Shown piece after piece: positions 51,722 to 60,548 of a stretch of DNA of 64,000 nucleotides. Source of the stretch: CAXMQZ01 sp963707075 (GTDB lineage Bacteria; Acidobacteriota; Thermoanaerobaculia; Multivoradales; JAHEKO01); the NCBI GenBank assembly GCA_963707075.1, contig CAVPOX010000002.1:744001-808000 (forward strand), written 5' to 3'. Both the position numbers and the translations under genes were made by a program. The notes beneath the pieces were generated by a model. That model did not search any database. It was given only the letters and a program-made list of their open reading frames with translations, and was not told the DNA's origin. Each line of letters starts with the position of its first letter. Positions within the stretch are counted from its first letter, which is position 1.

Positions 51722-53191
51722 CTAGCGACCGCGAGCCGCGGTGGCGATGTCGCACACGAGCGCCGCAAGAGCCGCGTCTGGTTGATCGCTTTCGCCCTTG
51801 AGCTGCAGCTCGGTCTCCAGGACCCTGGCGGGGAGCCTGCCGACACGCTCGGCCGGCACCCTGCAAGCGACCAGATACGCTCGATAGAGCCTGTAGGGGT
51901 GCAATCCCGCCATGGGATTCTGTTGCCCACCTTCCAGCTCGGCTTGCAGTCGGGGGGCCAGCTGCGCCTTGAATCTTGGATAGGGCATCGACTGTCTGGG
52001 TATCTGGAGCAGGTCGATGAGATTCGACAGGGTGGTCAGCTGCCGTGCAAATCCTGCCAGCAAGGAAAAAAACGAGAGACGCGTCGCGATTGGATCCTCA
52101 GCCGCCGACATCAAACGGTCGATTCGCCGCAGCGCCTCATCCGCACGACCCGCCCCAATGGCATCGAGGGTCTTCCACGCATCCTCCTCCCCACGATCCT
52201 CGACGACATTCCTGACCAGCTCGAACCCGATCTCGCCTTCGCCCACCAGCGTCGCCAGCTTGCGAAACTCTCCTGCAAACCTAGCTGTGCTTTCGGCACT
52301 TACCGAAGCGGCGTCGCCGCGCGTCTGGCTTTTCTGCAGCGTTCGCCGGGCGAGCTCCTCTAGGGCTCGTCCGTCGATCGAAGCCCCGGTCTCCTTTCGC
52401 AGCTCGGCGGCCAGCAGATCGAGCCCTTGCCAGCCACCACTCTTTGTCGCCTCGACTTGTCCCACCGCGGCGTAGCGACCGGCCTCGGCCACCTTCTGCA
52501 CCAGAGGATGGCCAGCCGCAGCGGTACTTTCAGCCAGGACCAGCGCATGTCCTTCGGGCAAACCGCGCACGACGATCTCTGCCAGATCCCCCAGATCGGT
52601 TTCGGCCCAGCCCTCGATCTCGGCGAGACGGGCCACTTCCAACAGGCCCACGAGGTGCTCGCGCGCCTCGGCAATCTGTTTGCGGCCGCGACGACGACGA
52701 CGCCCGCCGCTGCCGACTGCGCCCTGCAAAGCAGAGTCGGGCAGGCTCGCGATGACCTCTTCGGCGCTACCGGCCTGGGGTGCGATCTGAAACAGCCGCA
52801 AGGTCTGCAACAGTCGGCTGGCACTGCGACGCTGGGGGTCAGAAAGCTCGGCTGCCGCATCGACGGCGATCGGACAGGACTCGAGAGCTTCGTCCAGCAA
52901 GTACGCCGCCGCCTGGGCATCGGCCAGCACCGCCGTCTCCACGGCCACCAGTACCTTCGCCGAGGCGAACAGAGAATAGGTCTTGAGATCGGCGAGCAGG
53001 GCTCCCAACTCGGCGGGCCGCCTGTAGACGGCGACCTCGCAACCGACCTTCCTGGCCAGGGCCTCGCCAATCCGGATGGCGCCAGGCTCCGCGAGAACCC
53101 GGTCGCCGACTACCAGATAGAGTGACCCGATACCGCCCTCTGCAATCTGGTTGGTGATGGCTTCGATACTGACGGATCTACTCTGTGTCAT
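51722..53191 (-). CDS. holA: DNA polymerase III delta-subunit-like protein, long form
   Basis: A 489-residue protein. The C-terminal third (GAGRADEALRRIDRL, DPIATRLSFFSLLAGFARQL, HPYRLYRAY) matches the collar domain of the clamp-loader delta subunit (HolA), and the start (SLYLVVGDRVLAEPGA...EVAVY) fits its N-terminal fold with a weak nucleotide region. It is ~150 residues longer than usual, with an Arg/Gly-rich insertion (GGRRRRRGRK) in a region that looks disordered. The start ATG at 53191 overlaps the preceding gene's stop by 14 bases. The holA name is tentative. Confidence 0.6.
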   Translation of the reverse strand: MTQSRSVSIEAITNQIAEGGIGSLYLVVGDRVLAEPGAIRIGEALARKVGCEVAVYRRPAELGALLADLKTYSLFASAKVLVAVETAVLADAQAAAYLLDEALESCPIAVDAAAELSDPQRRSASRLLQTLRLFQIAPQAGSAEEVIASLPDSALQGAVGSGGRRRRRGRKQIAEAREHLVGLLEVARLAEIEGWAETDLGDLAEIVVRGLPEGHALVLAESTAAAGHPLVQKVAEAGRYAAVGQVEATKSGGWQGLDLLAAELRKETGASIDGRALEELARRTLQKSQTRGDAASVSAESTARFAGEFRKLATLVGEGEIGFELVRNVVEDRGEEDAWKTLDAIGAGRADEALRRIDRLMSAAEDPIATRLSFFSLLAGFARQLTTLSNLIDLLQIPRQSMPYPRFKAQLAPRLQAELEGGQQNPMAGLHPYRLYRAYLVACRVPAERVGRLPARVLETELQLKGESDQPDAALAALVCDIATAARGR

Positions 53192-54566
53192 AGACCGGCC
53201 AGACAGGGCGTTCCCGCAAGATCTGATCCTCGCTACCAACCGGCTCGACGTCCAGCTGCAGCTCGATCGTGCCCCAGTTTCCACAGACCCCACAACGGGA
53301 AAGCCACTGAGAGTATCTCTCACGGCACACGGAACAGAGATAGAGATCGGCTGCCAGGCGAGACTCCTCCAGGCCGCGCCGGAAGGCCTGACCAGCCTGC
53401 ACCCCCTCTCCACGGCGTTCGTACAGGCGTCCCATCAGGTAGAGCAAGGTGGGCGACTCGTGGACCCGATCGCGAATGCTGCCGAGAACTCTCAAGGCCT
53501 CGTCATGCATCTCCAGACGCGCGTAGAGCTTGCCCAGGAAAAAACGCGGCATCAGATCGTTGTCGGCCTTGGCGATGATCTGGTGCAACGTTTCGATGGC
53601 CTCCAGGGGCTCCTCACGCTCGATGAAGTGGTCCTCGATGCGCTGCAGGAAAATGGGGCTGCCGGTGGTCTGCCAGGCGCGTTGCCAGACGGAAAGAGCT
53701 GCCTGCGGATCTCCGGAAGCGGCCAGAGCCTCACCGAGCATGATGTGGGCTGGTTTGAACCCGGGAGAAGCGGCCAGGATCGACTCGAAGACAGTGACTG
53801 CTTCCTGATAGCGCTCGCCATCGACGAGCTCGACGCCCTTCTCGAAGCGCAGGCCTCGACGCACAGACTCTTCCCGTTCGTCAACGATCCCAGCCAGGCC
53901 GTCCGGCTCGAGCGTGATCATCCCCTCCTGGTACCGCTCGGCGGTGGCCCAGTCGCCGGCCTCGAGCGACTGGTGGCGCCGCTGCCGGAGAACCCGAAGT
54001 CCGATTCCGGTGAAATCCCTCAGAATGCGATCGTGGATCTCTCGAGCGACATCAGCGGACCCTTGGGCCGAGTAATCCTCCGCCAAGTGATAGAGCACGG
54101 CCACACTCTGTGGGTAGAGGACACTGGCGCGTCGGTGGACCTCGATAGCTTCCTCGATCTTGCCCTGTTGGCGGAGGCTCACCCCGGAGCGCAGCAAGGT
54201 GTCGAAGTCCTCCGGTTGATCACTCAGCACCGTCTCGAGCTCGTCCGCGGCGCGATGCCACTGTCCATCTTCGAGGTAGTCCACCGCACGCCGGTAGCTT
54301 CCCTGCACGCTGCGGGCCTCGCGTTCGAACCGACGCTGACGACGCGTCGCCAGATCCTGTTTCAGCGTCTTGACGAGCAGGACGGTAACCACCGGCAGGA
54401 AGCCCGCCAGGAAAGCGGTCAACAGGATGACATAGACCGGCACCGCCCAGGTCTCTGTGACCTGGAACGGTTGCCGGATGAGGTCGTTGTTTTGTTGGGC
54501 GAGATAGGCAACGACGAGCGAACCGACGAGAGCGAGAAGAATGCCTAAGAATGTATGTACCCGCAC
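53178..54566 (-). CDS. LapA-LapB fusion: membrane helices, TPR repeats and rubredoxin-like zinc ribbon
   Basis: A 462-residue protein. Residues 1-~75 contain two membrane helices and a short basic linker in the style of LapA (DUF1049). From ~85 to ~415 runs a series of TPR-like helical pairs, and the C-terminus has a rubredoxin-type Cys4 ribbon (CSVC and CGVCGNWG). TPR plus C-terminal ribbon is the architecture of LapB (YciM), which in E. coli is encoded beside LapA and controls LpxC turnover for LPS synthesis. Here both appear to be one polypeptide. Start is a GTG at 54566. Confidence 0.85.
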   Translation of the reverse strand: MRVHTFLGILLALVGSLVVAYLAQQNNDLIRQPFQVTETWAVPVYVILLTAFLAGFLPVVTVLLVKTLKQDLATRRQRRFEREARSVQGSYRRAVDYLEDGQWHRAADELETVLSDQPEDFDTLLRSGVSLRQQGKIEEAIEVHRRASVLYPQSVAVLYHLAEDYSAQGSADVAREIHDRILRDFTGIGLRVLRQRRHQSLEAGDWATAERYQEGMITLEPDGLAGIVDEREESVRRGLRFEKGVELVDGERYQEAVTVFESILAASPGFKPAHIMLGEALAASGDPQAALSVWQRAWQTTGSPIFLQRIEDHFIEREEPLEAIETLHQIIAKADNDLMPRFFLGKLYARLEMHDEALRVLGSIRDRVHESPTLLYLMGRLYERRGEGVQAGQAFRRGLEESRLAADLYLCSVCRERYSQWLSRCGVCGNWGTIELQLDVEPVGSEDQILRERPVWPVYDTE

Positions 54567-54596
54567 CGCGTCAAACCGCCCTTTGCCTCTCCCGGA

Positions 54597-54995
54597 TCAG
54601 TTCTCCAATTCCACTCCGCGCTCGACCTGCTCCTGACAATCAACGCAGTACTTGGCCCAGGGAAGGGCTCGCAGGCGGGCCTTGGCAATCTCGACGCTAC
54701 AATTGGTGCACACACCAAAATTGCCACCATCCAGTCGCTGCAACGCTCCGTCGATCTCCAACAGGATCTGGCGCTCGGTATCGGAAAGGGCGAACATGAA
54801 CTCCCGATTGTAGGAATTGTTGGCGCGATCCACGATGTCTTCGGTTCCCTCGTCGCTGGCCTGCTGACCGACCTTCAGGTCGTGCTCGTAAAGGCTGAGA
54901 ATCTCTCGCTGATGCTCGACCAGCTTCTTGCGGTACGGATCCATATTGTTAGCCTTGCGCTTCGTGGCTTTCTTTACTTTGGTTGACTTGGCCAC
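54597..54995 (-). CDS. TraR/DksA-family zinc-finger protein
   Basis: A 132-residue protein starting with a GTG behind AAGGAG. A basic N-terminus leads to a coiled coil (residues ~20-95, with the acidic tip SDEGTEDIVDRANN) and a C4 zinc finger (CTNC...CVDC) near the end. These are the features of DksA/TraR/YteA-type RNA-polymerase secondary-channel regulators. The tip is not the exact DxxDxA of E. coli DksA, so whether it responds to ppGpp is open. Between the LapB-fusion gene and rlmH on the minus strand. Confidence 0.85.
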   Translation of the reverse strand: MAKSTKVKKATKRKANNMDPYRKKLVEHQREILSLYEHDLKVGQQASDEGTEDIVDRANNSYNREFMFALSDTERQILLEIDGALQRLDGGNFGVCTNCSVEIAKARLRALPWAKYCVDCQEQVERGVELEN

Positions 54996-55047
54996 CCCTG
55001 GGTCTCCTTTCCTCTGTCTCCTGATGCCAAGAAAACGGCGTAGGAAA

Positions 55048-55524
55048 TTACAACGGACCGCGATGGTACTTTATTCCGCCCATAATGCAAAAGGCCCGGT
55101 AGATCTGTTCGTAAAGCACCAGACGAGCGAGCTCGTGAGGCAGCGTCATCGCACCGAAGGAAAGCTGTTCGCCGACATGCTCGAGAACCTGCGGGTGCAG
55201 CCCGAGATCGGAGCCGAGGAGAAAGACGATCGGGTGGGGCCACGCTTCCAGGCGACCCTGAAGCCAGCTGGCGAGGTCCTCTGAGCTTCGGTTCTTGCCG
55301 CGTCGGTCCAAAGCCACCGTCAGGGCTCGATCCGGTACCGCCGCCATCAGCGCGGACCCCTCGAGAGCCAGCCGATTCTCGGCAGTACTGCTGCCTTTGA
55401 CCCTGATCGGAACCTCGTGCAGATCGACAAAGCGCCCGATTCGCTGTCGATAACGATCACAGAGTGCGTCCCAGTCGTCACGACGATGACGACCGGCCCA
55501 GAGGACCAGAATCTCCCGTGTCAT
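55048..55524 (-). CDS. rlmH: 23S rRNA (pseudouridine-1915-N3) methyltransferase
   Basis: A 158-residue SPOUT-class methyltransferase that methylates pseudouridine 1915 of 23S rRNA on assembled ribosomes. It has ALDRRGKNRSSEDLASWL, the trefoil-knot strand IVFLLGSDLGL (the family has GGxxG at this point, here GSDLG) and the C-terminal SFGAMTLPHELARLVLYEQIYRAFCI...YHR. Length is standard. Start ATG at 55524 lies 2 bases after the deformylase gene's stop. The altered knot glycine is a small deviation that should still permit SAM binding. Confidence 0.92.
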   Translation of the reverse strand: MTREILVLWAGRHRRDDWDALCDRYRQRIGRFVDLHEVPIRVKGSSTAENRLALEGSALMAAVPDRALTVALDRRGKNRSSEDLASWLQGRLEAWPHPIVFLLGSDLGLHPQVLEHVGEQLSFGAMTLPHELARLVLYEQIYRAFCIMGGIKYHRGPL

Positions 55525-55526
55525 CT

Positions 55527-56117
55527 TCAGGAATCTGCTTCGCTCTCGGTGCCGTCGAGTTTTGGTCCGCTCAGAAACTGTCGCCACTCGTCGCCGAAGG
55601 CGAGGGAGCGCAGATCGCGCATGCGATCGATGAAGACGACCCCACTCAGATGGTCATGGGCATGCTGGAGCACTCGTGCAGCCTCGCCTGACGCCTCGAG
55701 ATCGATCGCCTTCCCGGCATGGTCGAAGCCACGCAGCTTGACCGTCGGGTAACGGGGAACCAGGCCCTTGAGATCGGGAATCGACAGGCAACTCTCCCAG
55801 TCGTAAACCAGGTCACCATGTTCCGGCACCAACATGGGATTGACGATGATCCGGGCCGTCGAATCAGCGCCCTTGCCGTCCAACAGCTCGCACCTGATGG
55901 CCATGACCTGAAGCTCGGCACCCACCTGGGGTGCTGTCACGGCTGTGGCTCCGGAGTCCACGAGCACCTCGGTCAGAGCCTGAATCAGCTCGTCGAGCTC
56001 TCCCGCCTTCAACCGATCGACGTCGACAGGGTCAGCCGGAAAACGCAGAATTGGATGGCCGAGACGCGCAATGGAGGGTGGCAAGGGCTTCTCCTCTCTC
56101 AAGAGTCGGTACCGCAC
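55527..56117 (-). CDS. Peptide deformylase-like protein with altered zinc motif
   Basis: A ~196-residue protein of the polypeptide deformylase fold, which removes the formyl group from nascent proteins. Motif 1 reads TAVTAPQVG (usual GxGxAAPQ), motif 2 is ESCLS with its metal Cys, but motif 3, normally HExDH, reads HAHDH: both metal-binding His are present while the catalytic Glu is Ala. The start is uncertain: a GTG at 56117, or a TTG at 56084 that has a strong GAGGAG in front and gives a more normal N-terminus. Divergent from the degenerate alpha/beta hydrolase; upstream of rlmH. Confidence 0.8.
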   Translation of the reverse strand: MRYRLLREEKPLPPSIARLGHPILRFPADPVDVDRLKAGELDELIQALTEVLVDSGATAVTAPQVGAELQVMAIRCELLDGKGADSTARIIVNPMLVPEHGDLVYDWESCLSIPDLKGLVPRYPTVKLRGFDHAGKAIDLEASGEAARVLQHAHDHLSGVVFIDRMRDLRSLAFGDEWRQFLSGPKLDGTESEADS

Positions 56118-56166
56118 ATCTTATCTCGACCGGTCGAATACCGCGGAATCGCCGTTGATCCCGTGC

Positions 56167-56172
56167 TAGGCT
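56167..56172 (+). promoter_or_regulatory. Candidate -10 element TAGGCT
   Basis: TAGGCT eight bases before the ATG at 56181, with no ribosome site between. Only the TANNNT pattern supports it. Confidence 0.3.
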
Positions 56173-56180
56173 TTTTCGCC

Positions 56181-57176
56181 ATGGCGAAACGGACACTGCC
56201 CAAGCGGAAGGGTCACAAACGACGCAGCACCCTGATCAAGGGTCTGCTGGTCGGTGGTGCCGCCGTCGGCTTGCCGGCGCTGGCGAACGCCCTCATCGCG
56301 AGGCGCAACGAAAGGCTGGCCGAGCCCCTCTGGGGTCGACACCATCGGTTCGCCTGGACGTATGGAGAGATCGCTTTCCAACGTCTGGGTCGTGGCCGGC
56401 CCCTGCTGCTGCTCCACAGCTTCGGTCCGGGTCATGATGGCGAAGAATGGCGCAGCGCCGGGGAGCAATTGGCCGAGGACCACACTGTCTATGTTCCGGA
56501 CCTGCTCGGCTGGGGCCGCTCCGACAAGCCACGCATGACCTACGACGGCGAGCTCTACATCCAGCTGCTAGGAGACTTTATCGAAGACGTGGTGGGTGAT
56601 AGGTGCACGGTCGTCGGCGCCGGACTGGCGGCCGCGTACGCGGTTCAGGTCGCGGTCGACCGTCCCGAGCTGATCGAGTCGCTGGCCCTGGTGGTGCCTT
56701 CGGGAATCGAGGTCTACAGCGACGAGCCCGATATCAAGGACGCCCTGGCCAACCGCTTTCTGCGCTTTCCGATTTTTGGCACCTCGGTGCTCAACCTTCT
56801 CACCAGCCGCACCGCGATGGGTCAGTATTTGAGACGCGAGGTGTTTCTCGGGCCCGAACAGGTCGATGCCGCCCGGGTCGAGCACCACTACCGTTCGAGC
56901 CATCAACCCGGTTCTCACGAAGCGCTCGCAGCCTACCTCAGCGGCTACCTGAATCATCCGGTGCACGAGGCCCTCAGCCGCCTCAATCAGCCACTCTGGA
57001 TAGGCTGGGGCCGAAACGCCACCACTCCCCCGGTGGCCGACGCCGACCTCTGGATGCTGCGTGCCCCGGACGCACGACTCGAGATCTTCGAAAGTAGCGG
57101 CAACCTGCCGCACCTGGAGGTCAGCGCCCGGTTCGTGCAGCGGCTGAAGCCGTTTCTCGGCCACCCCACAGCCTGA
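56181..57176 (+). CDS. Alpha/beta hydrolase-fold protein lacking the catalytic triad
   Basis: A 331-residue protein with a basic N-terminus and a hydrophobic stretch (~20-38), then a complete alpha/beta hydrolase fold: LLLLHSFGPGHDGEEW, VPDLLGWGRSDKP. The nucleophile elbow reads VVGAGLAAA, where the fold has GxSxG; the acid position reads WGRNATTPP where WGxxD is expected; and the His position reads SGNLPHLE instead of SGHLPHLE. All three triad residues are thus replaced. It may be a binding or scaffold protein at the membrane. Start ATG at 56181; a longer frame from 55719 overlaps the divergent deformylase. Confidence 0.8.
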   Translation: MAKRTLPKRKGHKRRSTLIKGLLVGGAAVGLPALANALIARRNERLAEPLWGRHHRFAWTYGEIAFQRLGRGRPLLLLHSFGPGHDGEEWRSAGEQLAEDHTVYVPDLLGWGRSDKPRMTYDGELYIQLLGDFIEDVVGDRCTVVGAGLAAAYAVQVAVDRPELIESLALVVPSGIEVYSDEPDIKDALANRFLRFPIFGTSVLNLLTSRTAMGQYLRREVFLGPEQVDAARVEHHYRSSHQPGSHEALAAYLSGYLNHPVHEALSRLNQPLWIGWGRNATTPPVADADLWMLRAPDARLEIFESSGNLPHLEVSARFVQRLKPFLGHPTA

Positions 57177-57190
57177 GCAGCCACCCGAGA

Positions 57191-57196
57191 TAGAAT
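57191..57196 (+). promoter_or_regulatory. Candidate -10 element TAGAAT (ileS)
   Basis: TAGAAT overlaps the first possible start (57195) and lies ten bases before the second ATG (57207). If functional, the transcript would begin near 57203 and ileS would start at 57207. Confidence 0.4.
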
Positions 57197-60100
57197 GGCC
57201 GCCGTCATGGCCAAGAAATTCCCCACCCTGCCCTCGGGTTACCCGTTCCCCGACCTCGAGCTCGACGTCCTGGCCGAGTGGAGGGCCAACGACACCTTCC
57301 AGAAGAGCCTCGAGCAAACCGCCGACGGCCAACCGTTCGTGTTTTTCGAGGGTCCACCGACGGCCAACAACAAGCCCCATGTCGGACATGTGGTGACCCG
57401 GGTCGTGAAGGATCTGTTCCCGCGCTTTCGCACCATGCAAGGCCGTTTCGTTGCCCGCAAGGCGGGTTGGGACACCCATGGCCTGCCCGTGGAGATCGAG
57501 GTAGAAAAGGCACTGGGTTTCTCGGGCAAACAGGACATCGAGCAGTACGGTGTCGACCGCTTCAACCAGGCTTGTCTGGAGAGCGTGCATTCCTACGAGC
57601 GGCAGTGGGCCGAGATGACTGAGCGCATCGGCTTCTGGATCGACCTCGACAGCGCCTACTTCACTTACTCCAACCGGTATGTCGAATCGGTTTGGTGGGC
57701 GCTCAGCCAGCTACGCCAGCAGGGCCTCCTGGTCGAGGACTACAAAATCCAACCCTACTGCGCCCGTTGTGGCACCACGCTTTCGAGCCACGAGGTCGCC
57801 CAGAACTACAAGGACACGGACGATCCGTCGATCTGGGTCCTGTTTGCGACCCGCCCGGGGCAGAAGCTAACCACTCTCGAAGGCTACGAGTGGACCACAC
57901 CGGAGGCGATGGATCTGGTGGCCTGGACGACGACGCCCTGGACCCTCACTGGCCACTCCGGTCTCGCGGTCAACCCGGTCATGGTCTATCGGGTGGTCAG
58001 GCACCCGGAAGACGACGCCCGGCGCTTGCTGTTTGCCGAGGACCTCGAAAACCCCGTCCCACTCGAATTGAATCGCGATGGCGAACGCACGAGGATCGAT
58101 CTGCGGGATCTGTCGATCGAGGCGAGATTCCGTGGTGACCAGTTACAGGGCCTGCGCTACGACCGCCCGTTTCCGACCGACCCGGCCGACCGCATCCCCG
58201 AGCAGGGTGCTTTCGACCCCATCCCCTCGGACGCGGAGGGCTGGTGCGTGTTTGCCGCCGACTATGTCACTCCCAGCGAGGGAACGGGTTTGGTTCACAC
58301 CGCACCGGCCTTTGGTGAGGATGACTATCAGGCAGGAAGCAAGTTCGGCCTTCCCTTCTTTCTCACTGTCGATAGCGACGGACGCATTATCGAGCGCGCC
58401 GGGATCGAGGCCTACGCCGGTCAATGGATCAAGGACGCCGACAAACAGATCATGCGCGATCTGAAGGAGCGAGGGCGGCTCCTCCACCACGATCAGTATC
58501 GCCACAACTATCCATTCTGCTGGAGATGCGACCAGCCGCTGGTCTACTACGCCAGTCAAAGCTGGTTCGTCAGAACCACGGCCCGCAAGCAGGAGCTGGT
58601 CGAACTCAATCGCACGATCGGCTGGCATCCTCCGCACATCCGCGAGGGCCGCTTCGGCAAATGGCTCGAGAATGTCGTGGACTGGGCCCTGTCACGCAAG
58701 AGGTACTGGGGTACGCCGCTGCCGATCTGGCGGTGCGACACCTGTGAGCACACCCAGCCCATCGGCTCGTTTGCCGAGCTCTTCAAGTCCGCTGGCCGTG
58801 AGCTTCCGGGCGACATCTACGACCGCAACCAGTTCGACCCACACCGGCCGTCTGTCGACCGCGAAGCCGAGGAACCCTTCACCTGGACCTGCACGGCGTG
58901 CGAGCAAGGCACGATGAGCCGGGTCGAGGAGGTAATCGATGCCTGGTTCGATGCCGGTTCGATGCCCTTCGCCCAACACCACTATCCATTCGAGAATCGT
59001 GAGTTGGTCGAAAATCGTCTGCAGTTCCCGGCTGACTTCATTGCCGAGGCCGTCGATCAGACCCGCGGTTGGTTCTACACCCTGCACGTTCTGGGAGCCC
59101 TCCTGTTCGATTCGGTCGCCTACAAGAACTGCATCGTCTTGGGGCACGTCAACGACGAGCAGGGTCGCAAGATGTCGAAACGTCTCGGCAACGTCGTCGA
59201 CCCCATGCAGGTGATTCCGGAGACCGGAGCGGACGCCCTGCGGTGGTACTTCTGCATCAACAATCCCGAGATCAACTCCCGGTTTTCGGCGCGCCTGGTC
59301 CGGGAGGCAGCTCAGAGCTTTCTTATTCCGCTGTGGAATGCGCTCTCGTTCTTCACCATCTACGCGAATCTCGACGGGTGGACTCCAGGTGGAGCGACAA
59401 TCCCCTTCAAGGACCGGGCTCCCCTGGATCGGTGGATTCTCCTGCGTTTCGATCGACTGGTGCAGGAGACGACCGGGCTGCTGGAGACCTATCGCGTCGT
59501 CGAAGCGGCCCGAGGCATCGAGAGCTTCATCGACGATCTGACCAACTGGTACATCCGCCGTAGTCGTGATCGTTTCTGGGCACCGGCCCATCAGCACCCC
59601 GAGGACAAGGAGAGCGCCTACCAATCGCTCTACGCGGTGTTGACCAGTCTGGCAAGAGTGATCGCGCCTTTCACCCCATTCGTCGCCGAAGTCATGCACC
59701 GCCATCTGGTGCGCACCCAGACCGCAGAGGCGCCGCTCAGCGTGCATCTGGAAAGCTGGCCCGAGGCGGGTACAGAGCGTGCCGAGCCCGAGCTCATGGC
59801 AGCGATGGAGACGGTCCAGAGGATCGTCCGCCTCGGCCACGCCGCTCGCAACAGTCATGCGCTCAAGGTTCGTCAGCCGTTGGCCTCCGTCACCCTGGTG
59901 ACCACCGACGCGGACATGCAAGCTCGGGTCGCCAACCAGCTCGAGGTCATTCGCGAAGAGCTCAACGTGCGCGAGGTTCTCTGGGCCACCGACCGCACCG
60001 CTTACGTCCACCACGAAGTCATTCCAGTTTTTCCCAAGTGCGGCCCGCGGTTCGGCAAGCAGATGCCCCTGCTGAAGAAGGCTCTGGCCGGTGCCGACGG

Positions 60101-60533
60101 CGATGCCATGGCCAACGACCTGGGCACCAGGGGAACCTTGACCCTCACGTTGGACGGCGAACCCGTTACCCTCTCCGACGAAGAGGTGGAGGTTCGCTTG
60201 ATCGAGCGCGAAGGCATGGCCACTCAAGGCGACAGCTCCCTGCTCGTCGCCCTCGACACCGAGCTCACGGAAGACCTGGTGGCCGAGGGCTGGGCGCGGG
60301 AAGTCATCCATCGCATTCAATCGGCCCGCAAAGAGGCAGACCTGGACTACGCAGATCGCATCCGGGTTCGCTTCCGGGCAACAGAGAAGCTGGCAGAGGC
60401 CGTCGATCGGTTTCGCGACCACATCGCCGGTGAAACCCTGGCAGAAGGGCTGCTGCTCGATGCCTCGGCCGACGACCTCGAATCGAAGCCCGTAGAAGAC
60501 ATGGAATTCGCCCTGACCATCGACAGGGTCTGA
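57195..60533 (+). CDS. ileS: Isoleucyl-tRNA synthetase
   Basis: A class I aminoacyl-tRNA synthetase of 1108-1112 residues. The HIGH motif is seen as PHVGHV near residue 58, KMSKR as GRKMSKRLGN, and the editing domain contains the WTTTPWTLTGHSGLAVNP segment. Its length and the C-terminal layout match the longer type-2 (eukaryote-like, often mupirocin-resistant) IleRS. Start at 57195 or, if the promoter call is right, 57207. Followed at 15 bases by a phosphohexomutase gene. Confidence 0.97.
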   Translation: MAAVMAKKFPTLPSGYPFPDLELDVLAEWRANDTFQKSLEQTADGQPFVFFEGPPTANNKPHVGHVVTRVVKDLFPRFRTMQGRFVARKAGWDTHGLPVEIEVEKALGFSGKQDIEQYGVDRFNQACLESVHSYERQWAEMTERIGFWIDLDSAYFTYSNRYVESVWWALSQLRQQGLLVEDYKIQPYCARCGTTLSSHEVAQNYKDTDDPSIWVLFATRPGQKLTTLEGYEWTTPEAMDLVAWTTTPWTLTGHSGLAVNPVMVYRVVRHPEDDARRLLFAEDLENPVPLELNRDGERTRIDLRDLSIEARFRGDQLQGLRYDRPFPTDPADRIPEQGAFDPIPSDAEGWCVFAADYVTPSEGTGLVHTAPAFGEDDYQAGSKFGLPFFLTVDSDGRIIERAGIEAYAGQWIKDADKQIMRDLKERGRLLHHDQYRHNYPFCWRCDQPLVYYASQSWFVRTTARKQELVELNRTIGWHPPHIREGRFGKWLENVVDWALSRKRYWGTPLPIWRCDTCEHTQPIGSFAELFKSAGRELPGDIYDRNQFDPHRPSVDREAEEPFTWTCTACEQGTMSRVEEVIDAWFDAGSMPFAQHHYPFENRELVENRLQFPADFIAEAVDQTRGWFYTLHVLGALLFDSVAYKNCIVLGHVNDEQGRKMSKRLGNVVDPMQVIPETGADALRWYFCINNPEINSRFSARLVREAAQSFLIPLWNALSFFTIYANLDGWTPGGATIPFKDRAPLDRWILLRFDRLVQETTGLLETYRVVEAARGIESFIDDLTNWYIRRSRDRFWAPAHQHPEDKESAYQSLYAVLTSLARVIAPFTPFVAEVMHRHLVRTQTAEAPLSVHLESWPEAGTERAEPELMAAMETVQRIVRLGHAARNSHALKVRQPLASVTLVTTDADMQARVANQLEVIREELNVREVLWATDRTAYVHHEVIPVFPKCGPRFGKQMPLLKKALAGADGDAMANDLGTRGTLTLTLDGEPVTLSDEEVEVRLIEREGMATQGDSSLLVALDTELTEDLVAEGWAREVIHRIQSARKEADLDYADRIRVRFRATEKLAEAVDRFRDHIAGETLAEGLLLDASADDLESKPVEDMEFALTIDRV

Positions 60534-60548
60534 CAGGGAGCCATCATC

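Noticed and set aside
53151..54548. Plus-strand open frame of 465 codons
   Set aside because: Antisense to the LapA-LapB fusion gene; lacks any motif.
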